From Cubamyces lactineus (taxonomy: Eukaryota; Basidiomycota; Agaricomycetes; Polyporales; Polyporaceae), in the NCBI GenBank assembly GCA_022376465.1, contig JACDTU010000001.1:806001-870000 (forward strand): DNA of 64,000 bases, in the 5' to 3' direction. Below are positions 20,079 through 32,183 of this stretch, piece by piece; positions within the stretch are counted from its first letter, which is position 1, and the number at the start of each line of letters is the position of its first letter. Position numbers and translations under genes: made by a program. The notes under the pieces are model-generated. The model saw nothing but the letters and a program-made list of their open reading frames with translations. It was not told the origin of the DNA and searched no databases.

Positions 20079-23000
20079 TGCTGTGTGTGTAAGATTAGGT
20101 GCGGGAAGGACGGCGGGGAAGAGAAGTGCGCGAAGACGCGAAGCGGGAGGGAGAAGTAGGCACGGGAGGGGAGAAGGCGAAGGCGAAAGGTAAAGGTGGA
20201 GGCGAACGCGGAGGCAAAGGATTATTGTATAGAGGACGTCGAGCCCGGCCAAAAGAGGTTAGCGGAAGAGGGGGAGACGGAGACGGACGCTGAAAGATGA
20301 GAGTTGCAGATGCTGGGCCGCGGTCGAGCTGTGAGAGCGGGAGCTTTATACAGGGCCCGAGAGCTGGCGGCGTGAGCTGGGGAACAGGTATCCGTAGGAA
20401 TATCTGGGCGTGATCCATGCAATATTATTCTCTGCCGCCCGGGGGGTCGGGCAAAAGTGGCAATGAGGAGGCTGGTCAGGGTCAAGAGGGCCCTTACCCT
20501 GGCCATCTAAGCGGTCGACCGTCACAGACTCAGACTGTTGAGCTGGAGCCTGCGAGGGCCGAGGACCAGGAGTTAGACTGACTGGTGACCGCCGCCGCCG
20601 CTGCTGGGCGACTGCACAGGGACTCGGCCAGTGCAGCCACGATATCCCGAACGCGTTTGTGTTTCACCTCCCCTTGGTTATCCGCGTCCCTCGTCCAAGT
20701 ATTCCATCCCAATCCAATCCAATCTCATCCCATTTCTGGCCGGCTCCCCGCTCACGCGTAGTACGGCGCCCCTCCCTACCAACTCCAATCTCATTCTCCC
20801 ACCACCCGCTTTCCCTCCCGCTCGCCGTCGCCCGACCGCGCGCCCGCTCCTCCGGCTCGTTCTGCTCAAACGCGTCGCTTCCCTCGTCAGAGCCAACGCA
20901 GCGGGTCCCAAATCCGAACCCGATTACCTCATAGCCTTTCCGCAAAAGCAAAAAATAAGCTTGGACACCAGCTGCAGCCTGATCGAGTCACGGCACCCAG
21001 CCCTCCTGGCACGTTTCTGACACACTCCCAATCCATCTGGCAAGATGATGCTCAGCCTGTCCGCCGTCCGGATTTCGGGACGCGGCTCTGGGGCTCTGCC
21101 TCCCACTCGCAGCCGCACTCGCCGGCACGCCGACGACAGAAAGTCGCTGGCCGTGACAAACCCGACCGCACACCGCAGCACGCTAGCACCAGCGCCGAGC
21201 CCGCTGCGCTTCGATGGCAGTGGCCTGTCTGACTGACGTCTGGACGCTCTCACTGGGGCGGCCCTATGCCGCGAGAGCCTAAGCTTCAAGCTCCACTTGT
21301 CACAGCTGAGATCTGAGAGCCCGACACGCAAAACGTCCGTGACCGGGCAGAGACCACGTAACGGCCGAAACAGATCCGGACTGGCGGGAATCTGCGGCGA
21401 CGGAGCAATTGCTGCATGGAGGCAGCCCGCGGACGACACGCGCGCCCGCGAGACGTTACGTCGTCAACGGGGCGACAGGCGTCTGCCGGCCGCGACGATT
21501 CGCGACTCGCGACTCAAGGCACCGCTGCCACGGCCCTTGGTCGTCCTGACTCCCTGTCTGCACGCGTCTCCAACGCAAAGCTCGCTGGGCGTGCGTGTTC
21601 TCCACGCATCCTCGCGCCGCTGAGGGCCTGAGGCAGGAAACCTCGCCCGAAGCGTCGGGTAAGGGCGGGTAGACGTTTGGGCGATCGGGGACCGAGGAGG
21701 ACTTGGGGCCTCGTGGAGGACGACGAGTTTGGCTAAGACCGCCGAGATCGCTACGATACGAATGGGCGGGAGGGGCGCGAAAAATGCAACCTGGAAATGC
21801 GAGCTTGAGAGGACCAAAACATTAGAGCCGGGGTCGGAGACGGATATGACGACCGCAAAACGTGATGAGCGGTGGCGGTTGCGACGGTGAAACAGCAGAC
21901 TGGGGCAGGCAGCAGAACGAGCCAGGCCGGATGAGGAAGGGAAGAGGCGCATCTGAGTCGACTGGCTCTGACTGAATCGCTTCCGGCTGGCAGCGAGCCC
22001 CGGCAGAGGGACGCCACCAACGCAAACGTTGCGAGGAGATGGGCGATGGGAGATTCGCCGTGTGGCCAATCGATCTCGCCAGGCCCGCTGCGAGAATCTT
22101 ACCGCGACTCCGCCCACAACGGCGACGGCAACGGCGGACGGACGTCGACGGGCCTGGCCTGCTGGGTGCTGAGCTTCTCTCGCGGGAGGGAGCGTGGCGG
22201 ACACGCGGACGTGGTGGACAACCGCGACGTCTGACGTTCGAGCGGTGGAATCGGCGCACGGGAGATCGTGCAGGCGTTGTGCGCAGCGTTGTGCGAGGAG
22301 CGACTGGTGATGCGCTGCCAGTGTGGGCGTTTGGGTATGTTTCGCGTGCGGATGGGATACGAGGTAACGTGGGAGGCCAGTCATGACGCGTCAGCACAGG
22401 CAAAGAAATGCGCAGAATCCGAGTCGAATCGAATATCGAGACTGGATGGGCGCGGCCGGCACCGCTCGTTTGATTGGTTCCCGGCCACGTGGCGCCCACT
22501 CGCGTCTCGAGCGGAAATCCCGAGTGTTGCGTTTCAGCTCAGTCGGCGCACTAACCGCCATCGTATGTCCAAGATGATAGGATGCATCCAACTGACTCTC
22601 ATTTCGTCGGATCTCCTTCTTCCATGTTCGCAGCATCCATCGCCGCACCACGTCGTGATGATCCTCTCCCGCCGTCCGACCCGCGCCCGCGCAGATCCTC
22701 GGTGCAATGCTTCCCCGCTCGCTTTGCAACCAATGCCAGCAGCGACCACGCGCTCCTCGCTCCACCAGGGTCCGACTCCAGGACCAGCCCAATAATCAAT
22801 TTGATGCGTCTCGTCTTCTCCCTCCGATTCGCCCACGGTCGTCTAGACTATATTGTCCACCGGATTCCACCTTCTGCAGCATCGCCGAGATCCCCAGCGG
22901 GCAAAGTACTAACTAGGCTCGCCACAATTGCAACGCCTCACAGCGTAGCTCGAGTCGGAAACGGAGAGAATGGACACTCACCTCCATAGCTCGATCCGGG

Positions 23001-26000
23001 GAGAGCTTCGATCAGAGGTGCGTGGGCAAGCGCGTAGGAGGCTGCAGCTAACACGAGCCAGGCCCACCCAACGACGTCAGCGATGCACAGGTTCAGGTGC
23101 ACCGCATACATCGGGCATCGCATGCCCTCCCGTGCCTCCTGAACGCGCCCTTCGTCACGGCTATAGGCCATAGCAGGCTAGCCGCAACATACAAATTCCT
23201 CCAGTCGAATCTCCGGGCGGATTGCGTCCATTGACTAAACCCGGTGACTCCCACAGTCATCCGCCACCCGTGATGTCCGCAACGGGAGAAGTGCGAGGTG
23301 CTCTGCACTCGCGATGACAATCCAGAGGGGCCCGCTGTGCTTGCTGCGTGCGCCTCCGGTTTGCTGTAAGCTGCAACTTGCTCGAGTGAGCTACTGTACG
23401 TGGGGATGTCACGATCGGACGTGTCGGACGAACGCACGACCGCCTGTAGCTGACCGTTCGAACAAACCCGGAGGACCCTCCCGACCCCCGACTCAGAGCC
23501 CGAGCAGCGAGCATGCACTGAGCTGTGCAGCAAGCCGGTGGCCCACCGCAAGGACCCGAGTCCGCTGGGAGCGGAACTTGACCATGTACACGCGAACTTG
23601 GAGAAGATCATTATCATCACCTCCTGGGTGCCCGGACGCGATCGCCGGTATACAAACGGCGGCGGCAGCAGCAGCAGCAGCCGCGCGGCGCAGAGTTACG
23701 CATATGCACACGTCCGCCTGGCCGCTGCCGACATCTGAAGATGGCCCGAAACGAAAGAAAGCAAAAAGGATCGCTCTGTTGTCTATTTGCGAGCTTGCTG
23801 GGCTCGCCGCGAGCCCGCTCAGGCTGGCCTGCGCCCGGGGTCAGAATTCCACACTGCGCAGAGATGGTGCGCGCCTTTGTTATCTCTCCTTTTCTTTTTT
23901 TTTTCAATGCTCTCGCTAAGCTGAGCAGCTGGCGTCGTGGGTCGTGATGCAGTCGGATTTTGCGACACGATCCGTTCGTCTGAACTGGGCCTCTGCCGGT
24001 GTGGCGGGGTTAAGCTTAAGGTCTGTTGATGTGGTGTGGTTCGTCACGTACTTCGGGATGCGTTCGTCGCACGGTCCCCCCCCCTCCCCCTCCCTCTGGG
24101 TGGTATATTCGGAACCCGAATACGCTCAACCCGGGCGTACGGCGTATGCAACGTCGCAGGTCGCTTACCCGCTGTATTGCTTGCGCAGGCCCAGTCTGGC
24201 TACGTTCCACCACCTGAGCACGGTCCATAGAAACGTGATCCCGGAAACCCGCACCAGCCTGGAATCTGCAAACGCGCTGATTGCTCACTGCGAAGTAAAA
24301 TTAAAACAAGGTCAACGAGAAGAAGCAGAAAACGGCTAAGCGGGGCTCAGACGCAGCACGCACCCGTATTTACCATCAACGGTGGGTGTCGTCGCTGCAT
24401 CACCCTGCGGTCTCGCCGACATCGGGTCAGCGACGAGCAATAGCAGCGAGAACTGCGATCCCGACGCATGGTGACGGAAGAGACGGTAGGAAGCGGGATC
24501 GGCGGCGGCGGTCAAGTGCGGACGACTTGCAGCTTGCCCTGAACTCTCCTTCCATCCATCGCTCTCGCTGGATCTCAGCCTGGACACCGTCGGGGAGCCG
24601 GCACTAATGGACTTCCTGAGGGAGCTCCCAGGTCGCTGACTCCTCGCACCGCCGCTCGATCGCTCGCTAGCTCGGACGGTCCTCCGCACCCGCACCCAAA
24701 GTAAGCCAACAGCACCCATTCCCGCGACTGGCCGGGGTTGCCGCCATTGGCACCGCGGGCGGGAGAGAGCGAGAGCGACCGCGGGCGGACAAGTGGACAA
24801 TCAGCAGCGAGTGACAGCCCGTGACAGCCGTGCAGCAGTGCCAGTGTGTATTTGCGAGCGCGAGCAGCCAGACACCACTGGAAGTTACTGAACGTACCCG
24901 TCCCGGCGCCACCCTGAAGGAGCCCGCTGCCGTCACCCGTCCATGGCTAGACTTTGCTCAGGCTCAAAGGGGAAACAGTTTCCGGTCGGTCGGGCAGGCG
25001 AGGGGTCGCGACGGGGAGCGCGCGCGGCTCGCTTGTCGATTCGAGATCGAGGACGACCCTGCCAGTGTGTAGTCGTAGTGGAAGTCGGACGCGCCAGGTC
25101 CCTGGCGGTGTTGCATAATTTTCGCCCTATTGTGCGCCTGTGTGTGTGGCGGAAGACTGCGCGTCCCTATCCCTGGCGTGTGGTGGCCGTGACCTAGGAT
25201 GGTTCGAGCCTGGTAAGGCGTGAGGCACCAAGGCCGTAAGTGTGCGGGATCGAGAGTCAAAGTAGAGTTGCGCACATGGCGTGGCGATGGGTGCCAGTGG
25301 GTCGCCGATGAGCTGCAGCCACCTAGGTCATGATTGACGATGGGACTCACGTATGATTCTGCAGGTTTGCCTCCATTCAGTCGGCGTCGACCGCCGGTTA
25401 TTTTCGAACGTGGCCCGGGTGAGGGCAGGTACCACCAGCTCCTGACAGCGAGCGCGGCGTGGGCCGCTGAGTCAACGGGGGGTCGCGACAATCCCAAGAA
25501 TACACTCGCCGCCATCTCGCAATGCTTATCGGAATAACGACATGGGACACTGACAGGGGCGGTAGCGAGAGAGAACGAGACGAACAAGACGGGACGGGTT
25601 CGTCTGGCGCCCCGAGGCCTTTGCTGATTGTCAATGTACGAGAGAACATGAAGGAAGTTACCGAGGTGGAGCAGAGAGAGGGTGTGAGAGAGGGCACCGA
25701 TGCCGTACTCGCCTACGGAACCAGACAATATTCGGGTTCGCCGCCGTCCGCAGCCCTGCGTTGTTGAAGAACACGGAGGCCCGGAGCGCGGGGTAAGCCT
25801 CAAGCATCGTGAGTATGAGAACCCATATACGCGGCGACTCAGGGCCACCCCGAGTCGGTCTCCGCGCTGGGGACCGCATAGATGATGCGTAGTCGGGGCC
25901 GGGATGGGACTGTGGACCATCGCGTACCGCACGCGTAGCGCGTGACTGCGCACAGCTTTCGTAAAGTGGTTGGGACCACGTCCGCTGTTTCCAGCAGCGC

Positions 26001-28031
26001 CCGCTCGTGCTGACTCTGCTGAGGAACAGATGACTAACGGCCCATAACAAGAGCCTGCGCCCGACCCACGAACCACGTTGAGACATCGCGACGACGCACA
26101 AGCGAGACGTCCACAGTCCACAGCGCTGCAGCACGCTAGCGGTGGCGAAGGTGGGTCGACCCGCCAGAGATGGAGGTTGCGTCGTTCGTACCTAGCGGCG
26201 GGTTCTTGAGAAACGGGCTGACCAACCCGCCCACAGCATTTACAATCCCGCGGCGACCAACTTGGACGCGTTGCAAATGAAGTGCGCCGTGGGCAGTGCT
26301 GCGACCAGCCCCGCAAACCCTCTCGCCCGCCACACGAACTAGGCTTACTGTGGCCTGGTACCGGCTCGCTCGCCGAGTACGAGAGCGAGACGCGTCATAT
26401 GCGTCAGCCCGGCGCTCCCGCGAGCTAAGTGCAGCTTGCAGTGCAAGGCCAAGCCGTAAAGGCATGGGCGTGTACTGCGGCTGCTCGTGCCAGTATGTTC
26501 GCGATTGTCAAACCAATTGCAATGTAGCAGCGCCCGACAGGTTGGCGGCTGACCGCCCGGCGTGCCTGACGATACCAGCACGCTCGTTCGACCCGGATCA
26601 TGAGAACACAAATGCCGGACGGCCGAATGCCTGTGAGGGGTCGTTCCCCCAGTAGGTAAGATGTTTCCGTCGGTGGTTACAGAAATTGAGAGCGCTTGTG
26701 GACCATCATCGCGCGCAGGCACCGTTGCAGTACTAGTACCACGGCGGAGTGCGGTCTGGACGTTTGAGACAGTCAGTGCACACACGTCTCTCGGCGGAGC
26801 AGACGAGTGCGCCTGTGACGCACAGCACATTCTCGAAATCAGAGTCCAGAGAAACCCGTTGCATGTCGAGCGGCCTTGGTGTCGTCGCGAACGAACCGAG
26901 AACACCGAACTTCATGGACCTCGGGCCACCATTATAACGCGGTGCTTAGTTTAGAGCAATGTGCCTGGCGTTGTAGAGGCGGATGCGGTTAGAAGCCGAC
27001 GCGGCCGTCCTCACGCATGACAGCGACCAAACACAACTTCCAGTGCGAGCAGCGGGACCACCGCCGCCATCATCTGTAGCTGGCAGGAGCTGACGCGGTG
27101 GTGGCAGCAGCAGCAGTGGCACAGCTGCGCCCACAACCGCCCACAGTCGCACGCGCATCCACCGCTCCGCGTCCCGGTTGCTCCCCGGTGAAACGACGTA
27201 CGAGGGTCTGAGCTGGAGCGGGTTCGGGTGATTGACGCGAAGTCCATGAAGCTCATCTGCTCCGACCGGCATTTCAACAACACTGGCAGCACCGGTCAGC
27301 GATCGCTGGCGCATCTTCGACCACTAGACATGAGCGGTGCGCATAATGGGCTCTGCCGATGCGCCGGAGGGTCAGTGACCTGGTCCCCAAAACGTAGATC
27401 GAATTAGTTGCGGTGCGATATCACGGCTGTGCGCACTGCGTAATGGACAAGAGGTTCAGATTGGCGGATGGTAGCTAGCAGAGTCAAGTTGACACATGCC
27501 AGTGCTTCGCAATATGTTGTCGAGTGTACCGAATGCGGCAATCCTCCGTAGCCTTGTTCCACGTTGTGCAGGTGGAGGGATCACAGAACAAGTGAGTTGA
27601 AACACCTGTGTGGACGAGTGACCAGATAGAGTACATCTTCTGTAGCATGACGCACATCGTAGCATTTAAATGGCATGTCGACACTTGGCTGAAGAGAACA
27701 ATTGTGTCCAGAGGTTAGGAGAAGAGTTGACGAAGGTGTGCACGATGATCGTGCGATGATGAACGCAGTTGTGTGGGCGGCGAACAAGCGCCTATGTACA
27801 GTAGCATCACGTGCCACGCCTCATGCGCGAAAGAGCGCGTCGAGTTGGGCGTTGAACTGTGTTCCGGATCCTCCGCCGCCACCTGCTCTGCAACTGCCCA
27901 CTCTGTGATATAGCTCTTGCGCGTTCGGACTAGACTGCATCTGACAGGCTCCTCTGATTCTTTGGACCGCTAGGCAGATTCACGCGTCTCATAAGATCCG
28001 GTGGTTGGACCTCTTTAGGGCAAGCGGCAAC
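20079..28031. other. Gene-poor interval of about 8 kb between divergent genes
   Basis: I see no gene here that I can support on either strand. GC content is similar to coding DNA, but open frames translate to Arg/Ser/Pro/Cys-rich sequence without family motifs. It contains homopyrimidine runs (24078-24100 and 23888-23905) and a CAG run near 23660 and 27100. It is bounded by the Zn2Cys6 start (minus) and the nucleoporin start (plus), so it may be an extended regulatory region or harbour unspliced noncoding transcripts or small-exon genes I missed. Confidence 0.5.
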
Positions 28032-29923
28032 ATGGCCTTCAAGTATGTATGCAATCTATCGCGGTGGAGGCGATACTCAGACATGACAATGGCAGTAATC
28101 CATTTGGGGCAAAACCAGCCGGTCAAACCGGCACGTCGCTCTTTGGGCAGAGTACCACGCAGCCGCAAGGGTCATCGCTCTTCGGGCAGAGCACTACGCA
28201 GCCTCAAGGCTCCTCACTTTTCGGGAATACTCAGCAGCAACAGCAGCAGCAGCAGCAGCCTGGAACGTCTGCGTTTGGCGGCTTCGGCCAAACTCAGAAC
28301 ACCCAGAACACCCAAGGCTCTTCTCTCTTTGGCTCGACCCTCGGCCAGAACAACCAGCAGCAGCAACAACAACAACAGCCTCAACAGGGCTCCTCTTTAT
28401 TCGGCTCGACCCTGGGGCAGAATAACCAACAGCAGCAACAGCCCCAGCAAGGCTCATCGCTTTTTGGCAGTACATTTGGCCAACCACAGCAGCAGCAACA
28501 GCAAGGCCAGCAGCCTACGACTAGTCTCTTTGGCCAGACCGCTAGCCAGCAGCAACAGCAGAAACCTCTGTTCGGCGCGGGCACAGGGTCTCTCTTCGGT
28601 AACACGGGACAGAACCAACAGGGCCAGCAGCAGCAACAACAATCGACGTTCGGAGGCTTTGGCGCGAGCACGAGTACGCTTCAGCCACAAGCAACGCAAC
28701 CCTCTTTGTTCGGAGGCTCACAAGCTGGGAGTTCGCTGTGGGGCAAACCTCCAGCACAACAACAGTGAGTGTTATCTCAGGACCAAGTCGTGTACCGTGC
28801 TGATGATGCGACTATAGGCAAGTGTGAGTTGACACGCGCCGCTAGCCATCGCATGGTCCGCTAATGATTATACTGCGAATTCAGCCAACAACAAGTGGGC
28901 GCGCCACTGTTCACCAAGTCCACTAAATTCAACGACCTCCCTGATGCGTTGAAGAAGACGTTTGAGAACATCGAGTATGGGTTTCCGGGGATATCTCATA
29001 TGGTTAAGCCGCTTATCTGGTCCATTATCTTTGCAGTTCAGCAATTCAGAGTAAAGTGCAGATCTGCAATGACCTCAAGCAGCGCAAGCTCGGAGACGAG
29101 GCGCTGAAGGGTCAAGAAGAGATCCGCAATGTCCAAAAGGTACGTTCATTCCTCACCAACCGATATTCGCGCCATCGTCCGGTAGAGAGATGTGGGCATA
29201 AGAATTAACGTCGTATTTCGGCCTAACACAGGAGCTCACCGCGGCGATCTCTGTGCTTACGTCGGACGTGCAACATACGAAAGACCTGAAGCACAAGGTC
29301 GATCAGACGGTGCAAGACACGATCGTCGCGACGCGCATCGTCGAGGGCTTCCGCAACCCGCAGCAGCACGGGCAGTACCTCAAGACGTACGCCAACTTCC
29401 CGCTAGAGTGCGTTTCGCCCCTTTCTCTGTTCGGTGTAGCCATGAGACGGGATGCGTTTCATCGCGGTGCTCGACCGATGAAGAGCAGTATATCTGACCA
29501 TGAATCTGGGGGATCTGCAGGTTCTTCAACCGCGTAACGGAACAAATGAAGGAGCGCTTGCGATGGTACAAAACCACAATCGAGGTAATATCCCACTTCA
29601 CTTCGCCTCGCTCGCCCCGATACGCTTCTCTGCTCACGCACGCCCCGTTCGTCTCACAGCATATCGAGCGCAAGCTCTCCTCCGCCGCGTCGCAGCCGCA
29701 ACACACGCCGCAGGCGATCGTGACGACGCTCGAGGCGCAGCACGCGACATTCATGGCCCTCGCCGCCAACGCCGCCGCGCTCGACGCGGAGATGCAGAAG
29801 CTCCGCACGCTCTACACACAGCTGTGGCGCGCGAAGACGGGCAGCATGCGCGATCCGTTCAACGAGCTCGACCGCGGCGCGGATGTTGGCGAGCTTGGGC
29901 TAGAGAGCCTCAGTGCGAAGTAG
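28032..29923 (+). CDS. NUP49: FG nucleoporin of the central channel, NUP49/Nup58 type
   Basis: Seven-exon model: join(28032..28042,28096..28764,28885..28974,29037..29139,29232..29407,29521..29584,29660..29923), 458 residues. Residues 1-227 are an FG domain with repeated SLFG, GGFG and NPFG motifs separated by poly-Gln; this part lines the pore and binds transport receptors. From about residue 230 the protein becomes helical: FTKSTKFNDLPDALKKTF, QICNDLKQRKLGDEALKG, and the C-terminal block TPQAIVTTLEAQHATFMALA with KLRTLYTQLWRAKTG. The TPQ...FMALAA...LYxxLWR pattern matches the coiled-coil segment of Nup49/Nup58, which assembles with Nsp1/Nup62 and Nup57/Nup54. The 11-nt first exon gives MAF plus a split Asn codon leading into NPFGAKPAGQ. 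An unspliced start at 28049 is possible but fits less well. Confidence 0.88.
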
Positions 29924-30296
29924 CGTCTGACCAGTCGCCACTCCACATTCCTGGGGATAGGTGCCCTTTGTGTACGCTGTTGTGTTGGAGTATATGGCAG
30001 ACTACGGCGCATGATATCCATTTTGACCTTGGACACGACATGGAAGCGAATAAATTAAGCATCGCGGTGAGTGCGGTGGTATACAAGATGTGACTAATGT
30101 TACAAGGCGCGCAGGCAGCAAGGAACAGGGTATGAATCCTTGGGTTTCCGCGCAGTCCTACAAGATGTGCGGTATAGCATTACTCCGCAAGCCCGCGCTG
30201 CCAATGCGCACGGGCGAGGTCGAGGAGACGATTCTGCGATCGCAGCAAAGCAGATATGGGAGAGCTACCCATTGGATGATTGACGCTTCTCAGTGT
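29924..30296. other. Intergenic region between convergent genes
   Basis: The 3' flanks of the nucleoporin and glycosyltransferase genes meet here. No further gene or repeat was seen. Confidence 0.5.
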
Positions 30297-31647
30297 TTAC
30301 CGCTCCCGCTGACATCCTCCGGGGAGGAGGAACTTGAACTGGTCGGAGTGCTCGATGAGATGCCGAGGTACATGCACCGCCGACGGCGTTCTGCGCCAAC
30401 TTGTTGGTCAGGATCTGTCCCATATTGTGCAGCCGCAACGGCAGATAGCTGTGTTACTCACGCGTCTTTGTCCATGAGGGAGAGGAGATCTTTCCACTGA
30501 AGACGAAGAGTGAGTGAATCAGGACTGGGATCTGAGGGCACATGTCAAGGGAGGAGAAACGCACGCGGTATGCTTCGGGGAGCATTCCGAAGATGTCTTT
30601 CCCTTCGCAGATGACTTGCTGAATTCGCTCAGGCTTGAGGAGGGATGGGTCCGTTACGCGGTCCGCATGCGAGTATCCTGACACTCAGTCAGTAACCGGC
30701 TTCCTCGCGAAGGCGTGCACGCCTCACTGCGCCCGGATCTGAAGAGGCAGAATGCTTACCGCTCATCTTGTCCGCAAACTCGTGCAAGTACCGGAAGCAG
30801 AAGCTGCAATGCCATCCCGAGTCCGCCAGCTTCCATTCTGCGACCTGCCCGTGGTTGTAGCCGCTCCCGTCTCTGCCTAACCGGTGGACCTGGGCGCGCC
30901 AGCTGCCTTCGCCCGCGGGCCATTCAAACGAGTACAGGTACTCGCGCATCTGCAAGTGAATGGGGTTTGGGGCGTTGCATGCCTGCAGAAGCTTGATAGT
31001 GTGTGCCGAGGGGATCTCGTCGACGTCGGAGAATATGACGAGCGGGTCTTCCTCGACTGTGCCCATGTGCGCGCGGAGCAGGTCGTTCATGTGCCCGCGC
31101 TGTGCAGCTTCGTTCACGAATGGCGACTCGCCCGGTTCTAGTTCGCGTCCGTGGAAGACAGAGTAGACAATCATGTCGGCGAATGCCCCGAAACGGTTTG
31201 CGTTCTCGGCAAAGGTGAGGTTCTTGGGCCGGCCAGTGAACGTACGGTCGGCTTCGACGATGAAGAACTTGGAGACCACGGGCGCGAGCTCGTGCATGCG
31301 GATCTCGAGCAAGTCGAGCTCAGAGCTGAAGAGGACGGCATCCCAGACTTCGGGCTTGCTTCCGCGAATGGACCAGCCATGCATGTTGCAGAGGTGGCCA
31401 TCGAAGCGGACGCCTTCAGCATAGTAGTGGGGGAGCGTCGTACTCGGGCCGAGAGGCTTATCCCATAGTGGACGTGTAGAGTAGGAAATAAAGTTGCGAA
31501 TACGGAGGCTTATGCTAACATGTCATTAAGTCTGCGGATACGGGGAAAGTGAGAGGATACACACCTGGACGCGACCGTGTAACATACCACTAGAACGAAA
31601 GTAACGACAAAAGCGAAGACGAAGAGAGAACGTCGGCGAACAAGCAT
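30297..31647 (-). CDS. Family-17 glycosyltransferase (beta-1,4-N-acetylglucosaminyltransferase-like)
   Basis: Five-exon model: complement(join(30297..30390,30462..30496,30565..30677,30760..31514,31565..31647)), 359 residues. It has the topology of a Golgi type II enzyme: a short basic tail (MLVRRR) followed by a single membrane anchor [18 protein letters not shown]. The luminal part has [20 protein letters not shown] and [12 protein letters not shown], both typical of GT17 (the MGAT3 family). The DxD metal-binding motif is FSDVDEIP (Asp191/Asp193). The family includes the enzyme adding bisecting GlcNAc to N-glycans in animals; the fungal substrate is not known. The C-terminus [19 protein letters not shown] matches the family and fixed the last acceptor. 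A start upstream of 31647 in the same frame exists but would bury the anchor. Confidence 0.88.
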
Positions 31648-32183
31648 AGCATGCAGGAGGCAGAAGAATGAGATGGTGGTACAGGAGAGAGAAGCAAACG
31701 TGGTGAGGCCGCCGCCAAGACCGCGTCTAACAGGCGAGTAAGTACTCCAATGTTTTGCTGCGCGCATCTGATCTGGTTACGTTCTATGCGTAGACTGTAC
31801 TGCCTTCTCGCCTTCAGCCAGTCAAGTAAAATATGTGTGAGCAGCTTGCAAGACAGATCACGCTGGTTATTGTCGTTGTGGATGAGGAGGGAGTGATGGC
31901 GCATCAATTCCCCGGTGCGCCCATGTCCAAACATGGCCAGGCGTCGGGGCGCCAATGACGGGCGCCTGTGGGCGCTTGCTACTCGACTGTTACGCTCTAT
32001 TACGCCACAGCTGCTACTTGCATACCCTGACCACAGGGCACCTGGACCCTCAGGCTCTTCTCCACAACATACCTTAGGTTCCGCTGCTGCTCGGATAACA
32101 TTGTGCTACGTGTCTCCTGGCCTTGGTTGCTTGCAAGGCGTATGAACCGATCGTGGTGACCTGACTGTAACTCACTGGCAAAG
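31648..32183. other. Bidirectional promoter region, glycosyltransferase and ARP10
   Basis: About 535 bases between two divergent starts. No gene is supported. Confidence 0.5.

Noticed and set aside
22938..23171. Minus-strand frame with a hydrophobic stretch (VVGWAWLVLAAASYALAHA) ending at a GTGAGT donor
   Set aside because: No convincing downstream or upstream exon could be joined, and no family resemblance; probably chance.
24036..24230. Plus-strand tail AQSGYVPPPEHGP after a CAG acceptor
   Set aside because: Looks like a C-terminal exon but nothing upstream reads as its partner exon.
25201..25210. GGTTCGAGCC resembling a tRNA T-arm
   Set aside because: No A-box, no paired acceptor stem and no plausible anticodon arm upstream on either strand.
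27484..27684. Minus-strand frame with HLFCDPSTCTTWNKATEDC, suggestive of a small cysteine-rich protein
   Set aside because: No signal peptide, no paired cysteine pattern of a known family and no splice continuation.
28049..28095. Alternative nucleoporin start at 28049 without the first intron, or a 38-nt intron ending at 28080
   Set aside because: A 53-nt intron from 28043 to 28095 gives MAFN-NPFGAKPAG, a better nucleoporin start and a normal intron length.
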